Assembly: GCA_045614225.1 (NCBI GenBank)
Contig: JAZLCO010000014.1
Location: 1-46,778, forward strand
DNA: 46,778 bases
DNA from: UBA9715 sp045614225
Lineage (GTDB): Bacteria > Actinomycetota > Coriobacteriia > Coriobacteriales > Eggerthellaceae
Direction: 5' to 3'
Below the pieces are notes generated by a model, which was given only the letters and a program-made list of their open reading frames with translations, was not told the DNA's origin and did not search any database. Numbering within the stretch: the first letter of the stretch is position 1; each line of letters begins with the position of its first letter. The translations under genes were made by a program, and so were the position numbers. Below are positions 1-7,536 of the stretch, piece by piece.

Positions 1-10
1 GATGGCGGAC

Positions 11-92
11 CGGGGGCCGGAGGTTTGTTCACGCAAAGATCGGCGGCTTGCGATTGACATTGCTCATTGCGTGAACAAGCCTCCGTCCCCCG
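11..92. repeat. REP-like palindrome, copy 1
   Basis: Two arms, 11-36 and 67-92, form an inverted repeat of about 26 bp with two mismatches around a 30-bp core. The arms contain the string GGAGGTTTGTTCACGCAA. A closely related copy lies at 1627-1714, so the two elements bracket the ATPase gene. The layout resembles REP/RAYT-type palindromes, but no transposase is in the window. Confidence 0.8.
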
Positions 93-117
93 TTCGACCA
101 CGTCCCCCGTTCAATCA

Positions 118-188
118 TTCGAAAATATCTTTGATTGGAGAAATAATCTTTCGAAAATATCCAAAATGGGAGATATTCGAAGTATAAT
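118..188 (+). promoter_or_regulatory. Promoter with three TTCGAAAATATC operator-like repeats
   Basis: TTCGAAAATATC occurs at 118-129 and again at 150-161, exactly 32 bp (about three helical turns) apart. A related inverted copy, GATATTCGAA, lies at 172-181. A perfect -10 hexamer TATAAT follows at 183-188, about 35 bp before the ATPase start. The repeats cover the expected -35 and upstream area, so they look like an operator, perhaps for self-repression. The regulator is unknown. Confidence 0.5.
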
Positions 189-222
189 GCAGCAAATCAG
201 ACTCATCGCGGGAAGGGGGCTC

Positions 223-1530
223 ATGCTCGAGCGGAAGATCCAAGCGCAGCTCGCCGCGTGGAAGGCGGCACCGGGGAAGAAGAGCCTCGTCGTTCAGGGA
301 GCCCGCCAGGTGGGCAAGACGTTCGCCGTCGAGCGATTTGGGAAAGAGCACTACCAGGAGCTCCTCACGATCAACTTCAAGGAGACGCCCAGCGCCGCGG
401 CGGTCTTCCAGGGCGACCTCACGGTTGACGACATGGTCACCTCCCTGCGTTTCCGCTTCCCGGAGCTCGCAGTCGCACCGGGTCGGACCCTGCTGTTCTT
501 CGACGAGATCCAGGAGTGCCCGGAGGCCATCACCTCGCTGAAGTTCTGGACGGCTGACGGCCGCTACGACGTCGTCGCGTCGGGGTCGATGCTCGGCATC
601 GACTACAAGCGCCCCAGCTCGTATCCCGTCGGCTACCTCGACTACCTCACGCTGACGGGGCTCGACTTCGAGGAGTTCCTCTGGGCACGCGGGCTTAGCG
701 GAGACCTCATCGGCTCGGTGAGGCAGTGCTTCGAGGAGCGAACGCCCGTCCCGCCGGCCGTGCACGACAGCCTCATGGCGCACTTCCGCCTGTACTGCGC
801 GCTGGGCGGCATGCCCGAAGTCGTGCAGGCCTTCGTGGACACGGGGGACGTGCGCGCGGCCGACGCGGTCCAGCGGGCGCTGCTGCAGGGCTACCTGTAC
901 GACATCGCGCACTACGCGAGCGCGCAGGAGAAGATCAAGGCCGAGCGCTGCTTCCTCTCGATAGCCGGGCAGCTGCTGGCCAAGGAGAACCACAAGTTCC
1001 AGTACAAGCTCCTCGAGAAGGGCGGCAAGGCGGCGAAGTACTACTCGAGCATCGACTGGCTGGTGCGTGCGGACATAGCCGCGCAAAGCGCGAACGTCAC
1101 CGCTGCCGTCTACGACCTCGCCGACTACGAGGTCGAGGGGAACTTCAGGCTTTACTGCACCGACCTGTCCCTGCTGCTTGCCATGCGGGACTTCGGGCTC
1201 AAGCAGGCCATCGTCGAGGGCACCCTCTCTGGGAACACGAAGGGAGGCCTGTACGAGAGCTTCGTTGCCGACGCCCTGCTCAAGAGCGGCCATGTCCTGC
1301 ACTTCTACCGCAACGAGTCGACGAAACGTGAGGTGGACTTCCTCGTCCAGAAGAACGGCCGCGTGGTCCCCGTGGAGGTCAAGGCGGGCAGGGCGGCCGC
1401 CAACTCGCTCAACGCGCTCATGAAGGCCAACCCCGGAATCGATCTCGCGTACAAGGTGGCGGACGCCAACGTGGGGGTGGGCGAGGGCGGCGTGCTCACC
1501 ATTCCGCACTACATGGCCATGTACATCTAG
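223..1530 (+). CDS. AAA_14/DUF4143 family ATP-binding protein
   Basis: This 435-aa protein has a Walker A motif GARQVGKT at residues 26-33 and a Walker B LLFFDEIQ at 90-97, followed by a DUF4143-type C-terminal half. Near the C-terminus the segment REVDFLV...VPVEVK matches the D...ExK layout of PD-(D/E)XK nuclease-like folds often seen in this family. The family is common in anaerobes and its cellular role is not settled. I chose the ATG at 223 because GGAAGGGGG at 211-219 precedes it; a reading frame is open back to 67. Codons are more strongly C/G-ending than in the neighbouring genes, and the gene sits between two REP-like palindromes, which suggests acquisition by transfer. Confidence 0.85.
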   Translation: MLERKIQAQLAAWKAAPGKKSLVVQGARQVGKTFAVERFGKEHYQELLTINFKETPSAAAVFQGDLTVDDMVTSLRFRFPELAVAPGRTLLFFDEIQECPEAITSLKFWTADGRYDVVASGSMLGIDYKRPSSYPVGYLDYLTLTGLDFEEFLWARGLSGDLIGSVRQCFEERTPVPPAVHDSLMAHFRLYCALGGMPEVVQAFVDTGDVRAADAVQRALLQGYLYDIAHYASAQEKIKAERCFLSIAGQLLAKENHKFQYKLLEKGGKAAKYYSSIDWLVRADIAAQSANVTAAVYDLADYEVEGNFRLYCTDLSLLLAMRDFGLKQAIVEGTLSGNTKGGLYESFVADALLKSGHVLHFYRNESTKREVDFLVQKNGRVVPVEVKAGRAAANSLNALMKANPGIDLAYKVADANVGVGEGGVLTIPHYMAMYI

Positions 1531-1578
1531 CGTGCCCCTGTAACTTGTCCACCCGCATGCGGCGAACCACGGTCTCCC

Positions 1579-1662
1579 GTCAATATCGGCGACCGCATCA
1601 TCTGCATTCCCGGACTGTTGAGGGTTGAACAGGGGACGGAGGTTTGTTCACGCAACGATTGA
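1579..1662 (+). pseudogene. 3' remnant of a FecE/BtuD-like ABC ATPase gene
   Basis: In frame +, 1585-1614 encodes IGDRIICIPG. This matches the C-terminus VGNRIICIPG of the complete ATPase at 20983-21759. At DNA level 20 bases are identical (1594-1613 and 21724-21743). Homology stops abruptly upstream near 1580. Downstream the frame runs through the REP palindrome to a stop at 1660-1662. I read this as the broken-off end of a paralogous transporter ATPase left after the neighbouring ATPase cassette arrived or a deletion occurred. Confidence 0.55.
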
Positions 1663-1714
1663 CGGTTCGCAATTGACATTGCGCATTGCGTGAACAAACC
1701 TCCGTCCCCTGTTC
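1627..1714. repeat. REP-like palindrome, copy 2
   Basis: The arms 1627-1655 and 1686-1714 form a perfect 29-bp inverted repeat around a 30-bp core. Arm and core sequences resemble the copy at 11-92 in order and spacing. It lies between the ATPase remnant and the convergent regulator gene and could also act as a transcription barrier. Confidence 0.9.
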
Positions 1715-1731
1715 AACGCACGTCGTGACTC

Positions 1732-2718
1732 TTAGCTTTCGTAAACGACGACGCCGAGCTTCGAAACGTCGCACGGAGTGAGTGCGGCGAACTCGCGGCG
1801 AACGTTGTCGTGCTCGAGCAGGTCGTTGATCTTGCGGATGGTCGATCGGGTCTTGGGGGTCTTCCTGATGACGATGTCCACCCATTCCGGCTGCAGCGGT
1901 ACGAACTGCACGCCGGTAACATGCAGCGCCTCGCGTTCGTGGCCGATGGCGACATCGGCGAGTCCGTTGGAAACGCGGCGGATGGCGGTTGTGCCCACAT
2001 ATGCTTGGGTTGAGTAGCCTTCAATTGTCTCGCTTCGCGCATCGAGAGCCCGCAGTTTCTCGTCGAGCAACACGCGCGATCCGCTGCCCTTCGTGCGGTT
2101 CGACAGGCGCACGCCTTCGCGCAGCAAGCTGCCCCACGTGTTCAGCCGCTTGGGATTGCGCTCCTGCACGATGAGGCCCTGCTTGCGCCCGAACAGGCGA
2201 ATGACGACGACCGACGAGCCCGGTGCGAGATTGCGCACATAGGGGATGTTCCAGCTGTTCGACGACTGGTCGAACAGGTTGACGACGGCGGCATCGGCTT
2301 GGCCGGCGTAGAGGTTGACGAGCGCCGTGTAGCCGCCTTGCATGAGGCGGGCGGTCGGCACCCCGTGGACGTTCAAAGCGCTGGCGAGGACATCGGCAGC
2401 CTCGTCGGCGCCGGCGATGATGAAGCGGTCGCCTGCGATGTCGCCGAACGATGCGGCATCGACGAGGGCCTTGCTATCGTCGAGCGGTTCGTCGCCGGCG
2501 GTTGCTGCGGCGGGGGCCTGTGCGCGCGGAGCCTGGGATGTAGGTGCCTTGTGAGTGGACGTTACATATGCTTCGACGTCCTCGATCGTGAACTTCAGCT
2601 TGCGCCCAACGTGATAGGATGCCAGTTTGCCCGTCTTCGCGAGCTGGTACACGGTGTTTTTGCCCAGGTGAAGATAGCGAGCAACCTCTTCGGCGTTCAT
2701 GAATTCGTCCGAGCGCAT
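1732..2718 (-). CDS. HTH (excisionase-type) regulator with molybdate-binding-like domain
   Basis: The 328-aa protein starts with a helix-turn-helix of the HTH_17/excisionase type (about residues 6-52; MNAEEVARYLHLGKNTVYQL). An Ala/Pro-rich linker (about 55-78) follows, then a periplasmic-binding-protein-like domain (about 85-328) of the COG1910 molybdate-binding type, here cytoplasmic because there is no signal peptide. Such fusions are thought to sense molybdate or a related ligand and control transcription. It is divergent from the Mop gene at 3005 and heads a molybdenum locus, which supports a role as its regulator. The start at 2718 has AAGGGGAG just upstream; a Met six codons later lacks a ribosome site. 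Confidence 0.85.
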   Translation of the reverse strand: MRSDEFMNAEEVARYLHLGKNTVYQLAKTGKLASYHVGRKLKFTIEDVEAYVTSTHKAPTSQAPRAQAPAAATAGDEPLDDSKALVDAASFGDIAGDRFIIAGADEAADVLASALNVHGVPTARLMQGGYTALVNLYAGQADAAVVNLFDQSSNSWNIPYVRNLAPGSSVVVIRLFGRKQGLIVQERNPKRLNTWGSLLREGVRLSNRTKGSGSRVLLDEKLRALDARSETIEGYSTQAYVGTTAIRRVSNGLADVAIGHEREALHVTGVQFVPLQPEWVDIVIRKTPKTRSTIRKINDLLEHDNVRREFAALTPCDVSKLGVVVYES

Positions 2719-2744
2719 CGACTCCCCTTATCCCCTTGTAACTT

Positions 2745-2799
2745 TATACTTATTGAAGTATAGTTATGTTCAACGAGATTTTCAATCTCGAATAATTCG
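2745..2799. promoter_or_regulatory. Divergent control region: two palindromes
   Basis: TATACTT-attg-AAGTATA at 2745-2762 is a perfect inverted repeat just upstream of the regulator gene. CGAATAATTCG at 2789-2799 is a perfect odd-length palindrome, and near matches occur in other intergenic regions of the molybdenum locus (11969, 15062, 21867). A small hairpin (2774-2788) lies between them. They are plausible operators; binding is inferred. Confidence 0.4.
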
Positions 2800-2828
2800 C
2801 TAATGGGAATTATATACCGTTTCAAACA

Positions 2829-2881
2829 GTGACGAACTGTGATGGGAGTTGTGAACAGAACTCCATTACGCATGTGACGAA
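2829..2881 (+). promoter_or_regulatory. GTGAYGAA direct-repeat element upstream of the Mop gene
   Basis: GTGACGAACTGTGATG at 2829-2844 is a tandem of GTGAYG with a 10-bp period. A further GTGACGAA lies at 2874-2881. The same arrangement is found before the second Mop gene (18527-18542, minus), before modA (21811-21826, minus), and in part before moaA (25595-25602). It is a candidate site for a locus-wide regulator. Confidence 0.5.
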
Positions 2882-3004
2882 CAAAACCACACGCATACTT
2901 CTCGGTGTCGGGAAGATGAACCCGACGGGCGAGCCGGAAACGGAGCGCTCCAAACATAGGGAACCAAGCCGGAAAGGCCGGCTTACAAACGAAAGGAAAC
3001 GAAC

Positions 3005-3427
3005 ATGAAGATCAGCGCACGCAACCAGATCAAGGGCACCGTCAAGACCATCAAGGAAGGCGCCGTCAACGCAGTCGTCGTCATCTGCCGCGGCAACCAC
3101 AACCCCATCAAGGCCGACATCACCATGGAGTCCGTCAAGGAGCTCGGCCTCGAGGAGGGCAAGGAGTGCTACGCCGTCATCAAGGCCACGAACGTGATGT
3201 TCGCCACCTCCAAGATCGAGGGCATCTCCGCCCGCAACCAGATCGAGGGCACGATTGTCAAGGTCGTCGAGGGTGCCGTGAACGGCCATGTGACCATCGA
3301 GGATGCCGACGGCGTCCAGGTCTCCGGCTCCATCACCAACGAGTCCATCCAGGACCTCGGCCTCAAGGAGGGCGGCAAGGCCGTCGCCATCATCAAGGCC
3401 ACCGATGTGATGGTTGCTGTCGACTAA
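3005..3427 (+). CDS. Tandem Mop-domain molybdenum-binding protein (molbindin), copy 1
   Basis: The 140-aa protein is two Mop (TOBE-like) domains in tandem, about residues 1-68 and 72-138, each starting with SARNQI(K/E)GT. Proteins of this family are small cytoplasmic oligomers that bind molybdate or tungstate and buffer it for cofactor synthesis. A strong AAAGGAAA ribosome site precedes the ATG. Its closest relative in the window is the Mop gene at 17968-18390. The first domains differ at only two positions, while the second domains differ at more than a dozen. It is followed by an intrinsic terminator and so is probably monocistronic. Confidence 0.93.
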   Translation: MKISARNQIKGTVKTIKEGAVNAVVVICRGNHNPIKADITMESVKELGLEEGKECYAVIKATNVMFATSKIEGISARNQIEGTIVKVVEGAVNGHVTIEDADGVQVSGSITNESIQDLGLKEGGKAVAIIKATDVMVAVD

Positions 3428-3450
3428 CAACCGCTTAGTAACAGGCAAGC

Positions 3451-3479
3451 AAAGGGCCAGGTTTAACCTGGCCCTTTTG
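3451..3479 (+). terminator. Intrinsic terminator after Mop copy 1
   Basis: AAAGGGCCAGG-ttta-ACCTGGCCCTTTT forms a GC-rich stem with a short loop and a T-rich end, 24 bases after the stop codon. Confidence 0.9.
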
Positions 3480-3532
3480 CTATACTCGAAGAGAAATCGA
3501 GGTGGCCGACGCCTTTGTTGGGAGGTGCGCCG

Positions 3533-3958
3533 ATGAGTCCTTATGTTTGGCTGATTATCGCTGCTGTGATGGCGATCGTCGAGATCGTCTCGCTGAGCTT
3601 AATAACCATATGGTTCGTTGCAGGTGGCATTGCTGCGTTCCTCGCCGGTTTCTTCGGGGCTGACCTTACGGTGCAAATCGTTGTCTTCCTCGTGGTGTCG
3701 TTCGCCTGCTTGGCGTTGTTCCGCCCGCTTGCTATGAAACATCGTGCAATCGGCGAGTCGCACGAGAGCACCCCGGTGGGGCAGGAAGCCGTGGTCGTCG
3801 AGGCGATCAGCGGCGAGCCCGGAGTCGGTCGTGTCGAGACGGCTGATCATATGACCTGGGCAGCATTATCTGCAGATGGCTTGCCCATTGAAGAAAGCGC
3901 CCGTGTGCGCATCATCGACCAGAAGAGCATCAGGCTCGTTGTGGAACGGATTGAATAA
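3533..3958 (+). CDS. NfeD-like membrane protein
   Basis: The 141-aa protein begins with two to three hydrophobic segments (about residues 4-65, including a tight AGGIAAFLAGFFGA turn) and ends with a small OB-fold-like domain (about 82-141). This is the short NfeD architecture. NfeD proteins partner with SPFH/stomatin proteins in membrane microdomains, and the next gene is such a partner, 54 bp downstream. The start at 3533 is preceded by GGGAGGT at 3520-3526; an in-frame start at 3515 has no ribosome site. Confidence 0.88.
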   Translation: MSPYVWLIIAAVMAIVEIVSLSLITIWFVAGGIAAFLAGFFGADLTVQIVVFLVVSFACLALFRPLAMKHRAIGESHESTPVGQEAVVVEAISGEPGVGRVETADHMTWAALSADGLPIEESARVRIIDQKSIRLVVERIE

Positions 3959-3981
3959 CCAAAAGACAGCTCTTTTTGGTT
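3957..3981 (+). repeat. AACCAAAAGA...TCTTTTTGGTT hairpin
   Basis: A hairpin with a 10-11 bp stem and four-base loop overlaps the nfeD stop and precedes the SPFH gene. A near copy is found before the hexapeptide-repeat gene (28355-28380). It could be a weak terminator or an RNA-stability element. Confidence 0.5.
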
Positions 3982-4012
3982 GCTTACGTCTTGGAGTAGA
4001 AGGAGTTGAGAA

Positions 4013-4960
4013 ATGTCCATTGTACTCATTGTCGTGCTCGCCATTGTCATTTTGCTCGGTGTCACGTGTGTGCGCATCGTGCCGCAAGCTGAGACCATGG
4101 TAGTAGAGCGCCTGGGATCGTACCTGACCACGTGGGGTAACGGGCTTCACTTCAAGCTTCCGCTCATAGATCGCGTGCGCGCGAAGGTTTCGCTGAAAGA
4201 GCAGGTCGCCGACTTCCCGCCACAACCGGTCATCACGAAGGACAACGTCACCATGTCCATCGACACGGTCGTGTTCTACAAGGTCATGGACCCGCGCTTG
4301 TACTGCTATGGCGTCGAGAGTCCGATCATCGCCATCGAGAACCTCACGGCGACGACGCTGCGCAACATTATCGGCGACCTCGACCTCGACACGACGCTCG
4401 TGTCGCGCGACACCATCAATGCGCAGATGCGCGCCATTCTCGACGAGGCGACCGACGCATGGGGCATCAAGGTCAACCGCGTCGAGGTGAAGAACATCAC
4501 GCCGCCGGCCGCCATCCGCGAGGCCATGGAGAAACAGATGAAGGCCGAGCGCGAGAAGCGCGAGGCAGTGTTGTTGGCCGAGGGCAAGAAGCAGAGCGCC
4601 ATCACCGTCGCCGAGGGCGACAAGCAGGCACGCATTCTCGAGGCCGAAGCCGCGAAGCAGACGGTTATCCTGGCTGCTGAGGCCGAGAAGGAGCGTCAGA
4701 TTCGCGAAGCCGAAGGCGAGGCGGAGGCCATCCGCAACGTGCAGCAGGCGACCGCTGACGGCATCCGCATGGTGCGCGAAGCTGGAGCCGACTCGGCCGT
4801 TCTGACGTTGCAGTCGTTCGAGGCGCTCAAGCAGGTGGCGAACGGTCAGGCAACCAAGCTCATCATCCCGTCTGACATGCAAGGTTTGGCGGGCGTCGCC
4901 GCTTCGCTCAAGGAAATCGTGAAAGACGACAATGAAGAGTACGTCCTGGTCGAGAAGTAG
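4013..4960 (+). CDS. SPFH/Band 7 domain protein (stomatin/paraslipin-like)
   Basis: The 315-aa protein has one N-terminal membrane helix (about residues 2-20), an SPFH/Band 7 domain (about 22-190), and a charged Glu/Lys/Ala-rich coiled coil (about 175-245, with repeated AEGEKQA-type units). A C-terminal tail follows. This matches QmcA/paraslipin-type membrane scaffolds, which oligomerise into microdomains and often associate with NfeD, encoded just upstream. AGAAGGAG precedes the ATG. The role in membrane quality control is known for the family and not shown here. Confidence 0.92.
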   Translation: MSIVLIVVLAIVILLGVTCVRIVPQAETMVVERLGSYLTTWGNGLHFKLPLIDRVRAKVSLKEQVADFPPQPVITKDNVTMSIDTVVFYKVMDPRLYCYGVESPIIAIENLTATTLRNIIGDLDLDTTLVSRDTINAQMRAILDEATDAWGIKVNRVEVKNITPPAAIREAMEKQMKAEREKREAVLLAEGKKQSAITVAEGDKQARILEAEAAKQTVILAAEAEKERQIREAEGEAEAIRNVQQATADGIRMVREAGADSAVLTLQSFEALKQVANGQATKLIIPSDMQGLAGVAASLKEIVKDDNEEYVLVEK

Positions 4961-5000
4961 CGATTAAATAGCATCCCTTTAAAACACTCTGCACAAAAGA

Positions 5001-5025
5001 AAAGGCCGACATTGAGCCGGCCTTT
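5001..5025. terminator. Bidirectional terminator
   Basis: AAAGGCCGAC-attga-GCCGGCCTTT forms a stem flanked by A-rich and T-rich ends between the convergent SPFH and rubredoxin genes. Confidence 0.8.
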
Positions 5026-5046
5026 GTGCGTGCATGTGCAAACTGA

Positions 5047-5202
5047 CTATTCGACAGCCTCGAATGCATCTTTGCCGAGGCCGCACCATGGGCATACCCA
5101 ATCGTCGGGAATATCCTCGAATGCGGTGCCGGGGGCGATGCCGGCATCAGGGTCGCCGACCTCGGGGTCGTACTCGAAACCGCACGGGCAAACATATTTC
5201 AT
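5047..5202 (-). CDS. Rubredoxin (51 aa) with CxC first metal half-site
   Basis: Translation of the minus strand gives a 51-aa protein with the rubredoxin layout: YVCPCGFEYDPEVGDP near the N-terminus, the typical GIAPGTAFEDIPDDW centre, and CPWCGLGKDAF near the C-terminus. Rubredoxins carry a single Fe(Cys)4 and shuttle electrons, often in oxygen or peroxide detoxification in anaerobes. The second ligand pair (C38, C41) is a normal CxxC, but the first (C5, C7) has only one residue between the cysteines, where the family usually has two. A ribosome site AGAGGAGCC precedes the ATG. It is transcribed against the SPFH gene. Confidence 0.9.
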   Translation of the reverse strand: MKYVCPCGFEYDPEVGDPDAGIAPGTAFEDIPDDWVCPWCGLGKDAFEAVE

Positions 5203-5287
5203 AGTGGCTCCTCTCATCTGATTGCCAATGGCGTCATTGTATCAGGCGAAGATGTTACCGAAGCTGGATTTGCGCTAATCTGTACCC

Positions 5288-5515
5288 ATGAGTTACCGAG
5301 ATGACGAAAAACGGTGGAAGCGCATCCAGGAAATGCTCGCCGCTGAGGCAAGCGGGAAGACCATGCGCCCCGTGGTGTCGCAGCGCACGCTGTTCGGCAT
5401 TCCTTCGACCGTCGAGCAGGCAATCGAGCGCATCGTCGCTGAGGATGAGGCCGAGCGCCGTGCTAAGCGCAACAACAATTCAGCTTCCTCATCCGAAAGC
5501 GATTCACCCGAATAG
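5288..5515 (+). CDS. Small hypothetical protein, 75 aa
   Basis: I do not recognise this protein. It is rich in charged residues, probably helical in the first two-thirds, and ends in a Ser/Asn/Glu-rich tail. There is no signal peptide or membrane segment. The ATG has no strong ribosome site. The reading frame has normal amino-acid composition for this genome, whereas overlapping frames give Arg/Ser-rich nonsense, so I keep it at moderate confidence. It lies between the rubredoxin gene (divergent) and the hydrolase gene. Confidence 0.5.
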   Translation: MSYRDDEKRWKRIQEMLAAEASGKTMRPVVSQRTLFGIPSTVEQAIERIVAEDEAERRAKRNNNSASSSESDSPE

Positions 5516-5574
5516 TCAGCGACTTATCCTCAGATAACTATATATTCGCGTACAATAACCATGTTGGTTACAAG

Positions 5575-6357
5575 ATGCTTTGGAAGGATGCCAAGGTGGT
5601 TGAAGAGCTCATTGTCATGCGCGATGACATGCGCATATACGGGAAGATTCAATATCCAGAAGGGGAGGGACCATTTCCCGTTGCAGTGTTTTCGCACGGT
5701 TTCGGTGCCGCGCGTGTGTACGACAGCGAGATGGGGAGCGATTTCGTCCAACGTGGCATCGCGTTTGTGGCATTCGACTTCTGCGGAGGTGGCTTGGCTT
5801 CGCAAAGCGACGGGAGCATGCTTGACATGTCGGTGCTTACCGAAGCAGCAGATCTCGAGGCTGTGATGGATGCTGTGCTTGCCCTCGACAAGATTGATTC
5901 TCAACAGTTGTTTCTTGTCGGAAGCAGCCAGGGTGGTTACGTGAGTGCATATGTTGCCGCTAAGCGACCCGCCGACGTGCGGGCGCTCGTACTCAATTTC
6001 CCTGCATTCTGCATTGGCGACGACGCGAGGGAGCGCATAGAGGAATCGCTGGGCGATGGCATCCCCGAGCAGGCAGCGTTTGGCGGCTTGCCCATCGGCA
6101 AGCGCTATCTACAAGACGCGATGGCGGTCGATATCTATGATGTGATTGATGAATACGACGGCGACGTGCTGATCATCCACGGTTCCGACGACGAAATTGT
6201 GCCGCCTGCGTATTCGGTGCGCGCTGCACAGGTCTATGGCACGAAAGCCGAGTTGGTCGTTCTCGGCGGCATGCGCCATGGCTTCCGAAACTCGCTGCCG
6301 CAGCACTACCATCGCGCAATCGATCTTGCGGTCGAGTTCGTCGAGCACCATCTGTGA
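5575..6357 (+). CDS. Alpha/beta hydrolase (dienelactone hydrolase/S9-like)
   Basis: The 260-aa protein has the alpha/beta-hydrolase fold landmarks: oxyanion-hole HGFG at 41-44, nucleophile elbow GSSQGG with Ser118, acid Asp205 or Asp206 in HGSDDEIVP, and catalytic His235 in GMRHGF. It has no signal peptide, so it is probably a cytoplasmic esterase or acyl-peptide-type hydrolase of unknown substrate. The start is uncertain: the ATG at 5575 lacks a clear ribosome site, and an in-frame ATG at 5617 is possible. A REP-like element follows the stop. Confidence 0.85.
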   Translation: MLWKDAKVVEELIVMRDDMRIYGKIQYPEGEGPFPVAVFSHGFGAARVYDSEMGSDFVQRGIAFVAFDFCGGGLASQSDGSMLDMSVLTEAADLEAVMDAVLALDKIDSQQLFLVGSSQGGYVSAYVAAKRPADVRALVLNFPAFCIGDDARERIEESLGDGIPEQAAFGGLPIGKRYLQDAMAVDIYDVIDEYDGDVLIIHGSDDEIVPPAYSVRAAQVYGTKAELVVLGGMRHGFRNSLPQHYHRAIDLAVEFVEHHL

Positions 6358-6373
6358 GACATGATGAGACGCT

Positions 6374-6436
6374 GGTACCTGGTACCGGTGTGTCAGGAAA
6401 TATGGCACGCCTTTCCCTGGGAGCGCTGTGCCACCC
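6374..6436. repeat. Degenerate REP-like elements
   Basis: The 23-bp string at 6374-6396, which contains GGTACCTGGTACCGGTG, is identical to 14155-14177. The second part (about 6401-6436) contains TCCCTGGGAGCG-TGTGCCACC and resembles one arm of the long palindrome at 10609-10683. The segment lies between the convergent hydrolase and LysR genes and looks like decayed pieces of two REP families. Confidence 0.6.
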
Positions 6437-6447
6437 AAAAGCGTTTT

Positions 6448-7356
6448 TTAGATTTTGCCCTGATCATCAAGCCAGGAGCGCACGATGTGCATGAATCGTT
6501 CTTCTTCGATCGGGCAAAGCACGTCATGTCGTCGGATGTAGCGGAGTACGTTACCTGCATCTACGTCCGACAACTCAAACGCCTGGAGTGACGAACGTCC
6601 GACGATGTACGTCGAGGGGACAATGCAAACCCCCAGGCCGTCTTCAACCAGCGATAGGGCAAGTTCGGCTTCGCAGTCGCGCATGACGATATCAAGTTGC
6701 GTGCGTGTGCAGTCAATGAGGTGGCTGATAATCGGATCGAAATAAACACCGCAAGTTGGCAAAACGAATGGAATGCCCTCGAGCTGTCTGATGCTGATGC
6801 TGCCATTAGCTGATTGCTGCAGTTGAGGGGCGTCGAGGTTTGCAGATGCAACCACGACGAGCCGTTCGCGGCATAGAACTTCCAAATCGTAAAACTCAGG
6901 GTCGGGCACAATGGGCGTGAACAGCGCAAAATCGATTTCGCTGCGAAGAAAGAGCTCATGAAGCTGCTCGAGGGTCGCCACTTGTCGAAGCTCCACGGTG
7001 CAATTGTGGAATGATTCGTAGAACTCGATGATGGGCTGGGCTAGCAGCGCGTTTGCGCGTGCCATCGAGATGCCGATGCGCAGGCGCCGCTTCTGGTGGT
7101 TGAGCATGCTGTAGACCTCGCGCCGCATGCTGTTTTCAGCTGCGACGGCACGTCGTGCATACCGTACGACGATCTCGCCGGCGGCGGTCGGGCGTAGTGA
7201 CGCTGTCGTACGTTCGAACAGTTCGATGCCCAGTTTGGTTTCCAATCGTTTCAATCGTTGCGAGAGTGCAGGCTGAGAGATGTGCATCGCATGAGCTGCT
7301 TTGCTAATCGAGCGATGCTCGGCGATAGCTGCTATGTATTTGAAATCGTCGTTCAC
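6448..7356 (-). CDS. LysR-family transcriptional regulator
   Basis: The 302-aa protein has a typical LysR N-terminal winged HTH (residues about 3-62; SISKAAHAMHISQPALSQRLKRLE) and a periplasmic-binding-like effector domain (about 90-295). It is divergent from the unknown gene at 7537, the usual arrangement of a LysR regulator and its target. The effector is unknown. The gene lies inside the molybdenum locus, but nothing in its sequence links it to molybdenum. The start is set by the conserved N-terminus, with MNDDFKYIAAIAEHRS leading straight into the HTH. Confidence 0.92.
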   Translation of the reverse strand: MNDDFKYIAAIAEHRSISKAAHAMHISQPALSQRLKRLETKLGIELFERTTASLRPTAAGEIVVRYARRAVAAENSMRREVYSMLNHQKRRLRIGISMARANALLAQPIIEFYESFHNCTVELRQVATLEQLHELFLRSEIDFALFTPIVPDPEFYDLEVLCRERLVVVASANLDAPQLQQSANGSISIRQLEGIPFVLPTCGVYFDPIISHLIDCTRTQLDIVMRDCEAELALSLVEDGLGVCIVPSTYIVGRSSLQAFELSDVDAGNVLRYIRRHDVLCPIEEERFMHIVRSWLDDQGKI

Positions 7357-7451
7357 AAAGCGCTTTCCGCCCGGGTGGGGATATCTCGTCCCTGCGATTC
7401 ATCGTTGTTGATGTTTCCTGCCAGGCTTATAACAAAAACCAATAAATAATC

Positions 7452-7484
7452 CTCTAGAAAAAATAATTCACATCTAGATATACT
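7452..7484. promoter_or_regulatory. Control region with TCTAGA repeats, LysR/7537 interval
   Basis: CTCTAGA (7452-7458), TCTAGA (about 7473-7478) and CTAGA (about 7483-7487) recur within 40 bp. A -10-like TATACT lies at 7479-7484. The region sits between the divergent LysR gene and the 206-aa gene, so it is a likely LysR binding area. Confidence 0.35.
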
Positions 7485-7536
7485 AGACCATGTCGAGCCG
7501 GTATGGAAGCCGGCCAGTCGAGAAAGGATTACGCCA

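Noticed and set aside
115..1509. Long antisense reading frame (464 codons) opposite the AAA_14 ATPase gene
   Set aside because: It mirrors the codon pattern of the real gene, is rich in Arg/Val/Leu/His with no domain, and lacks a ribosome site.
2719..3004. Classical ModE box before the Mop gene
   Set aside because: AT-rich TATA-like words are present but not the paired ATCGnTATATA-type half-sites with correct spacing.
6588..6597. GTGACGAACG match to the molybdenum-locus motif
   Set aside because: It lies inside the LysR coding sequence, lacks the second repeat unit, and is explained by coding.
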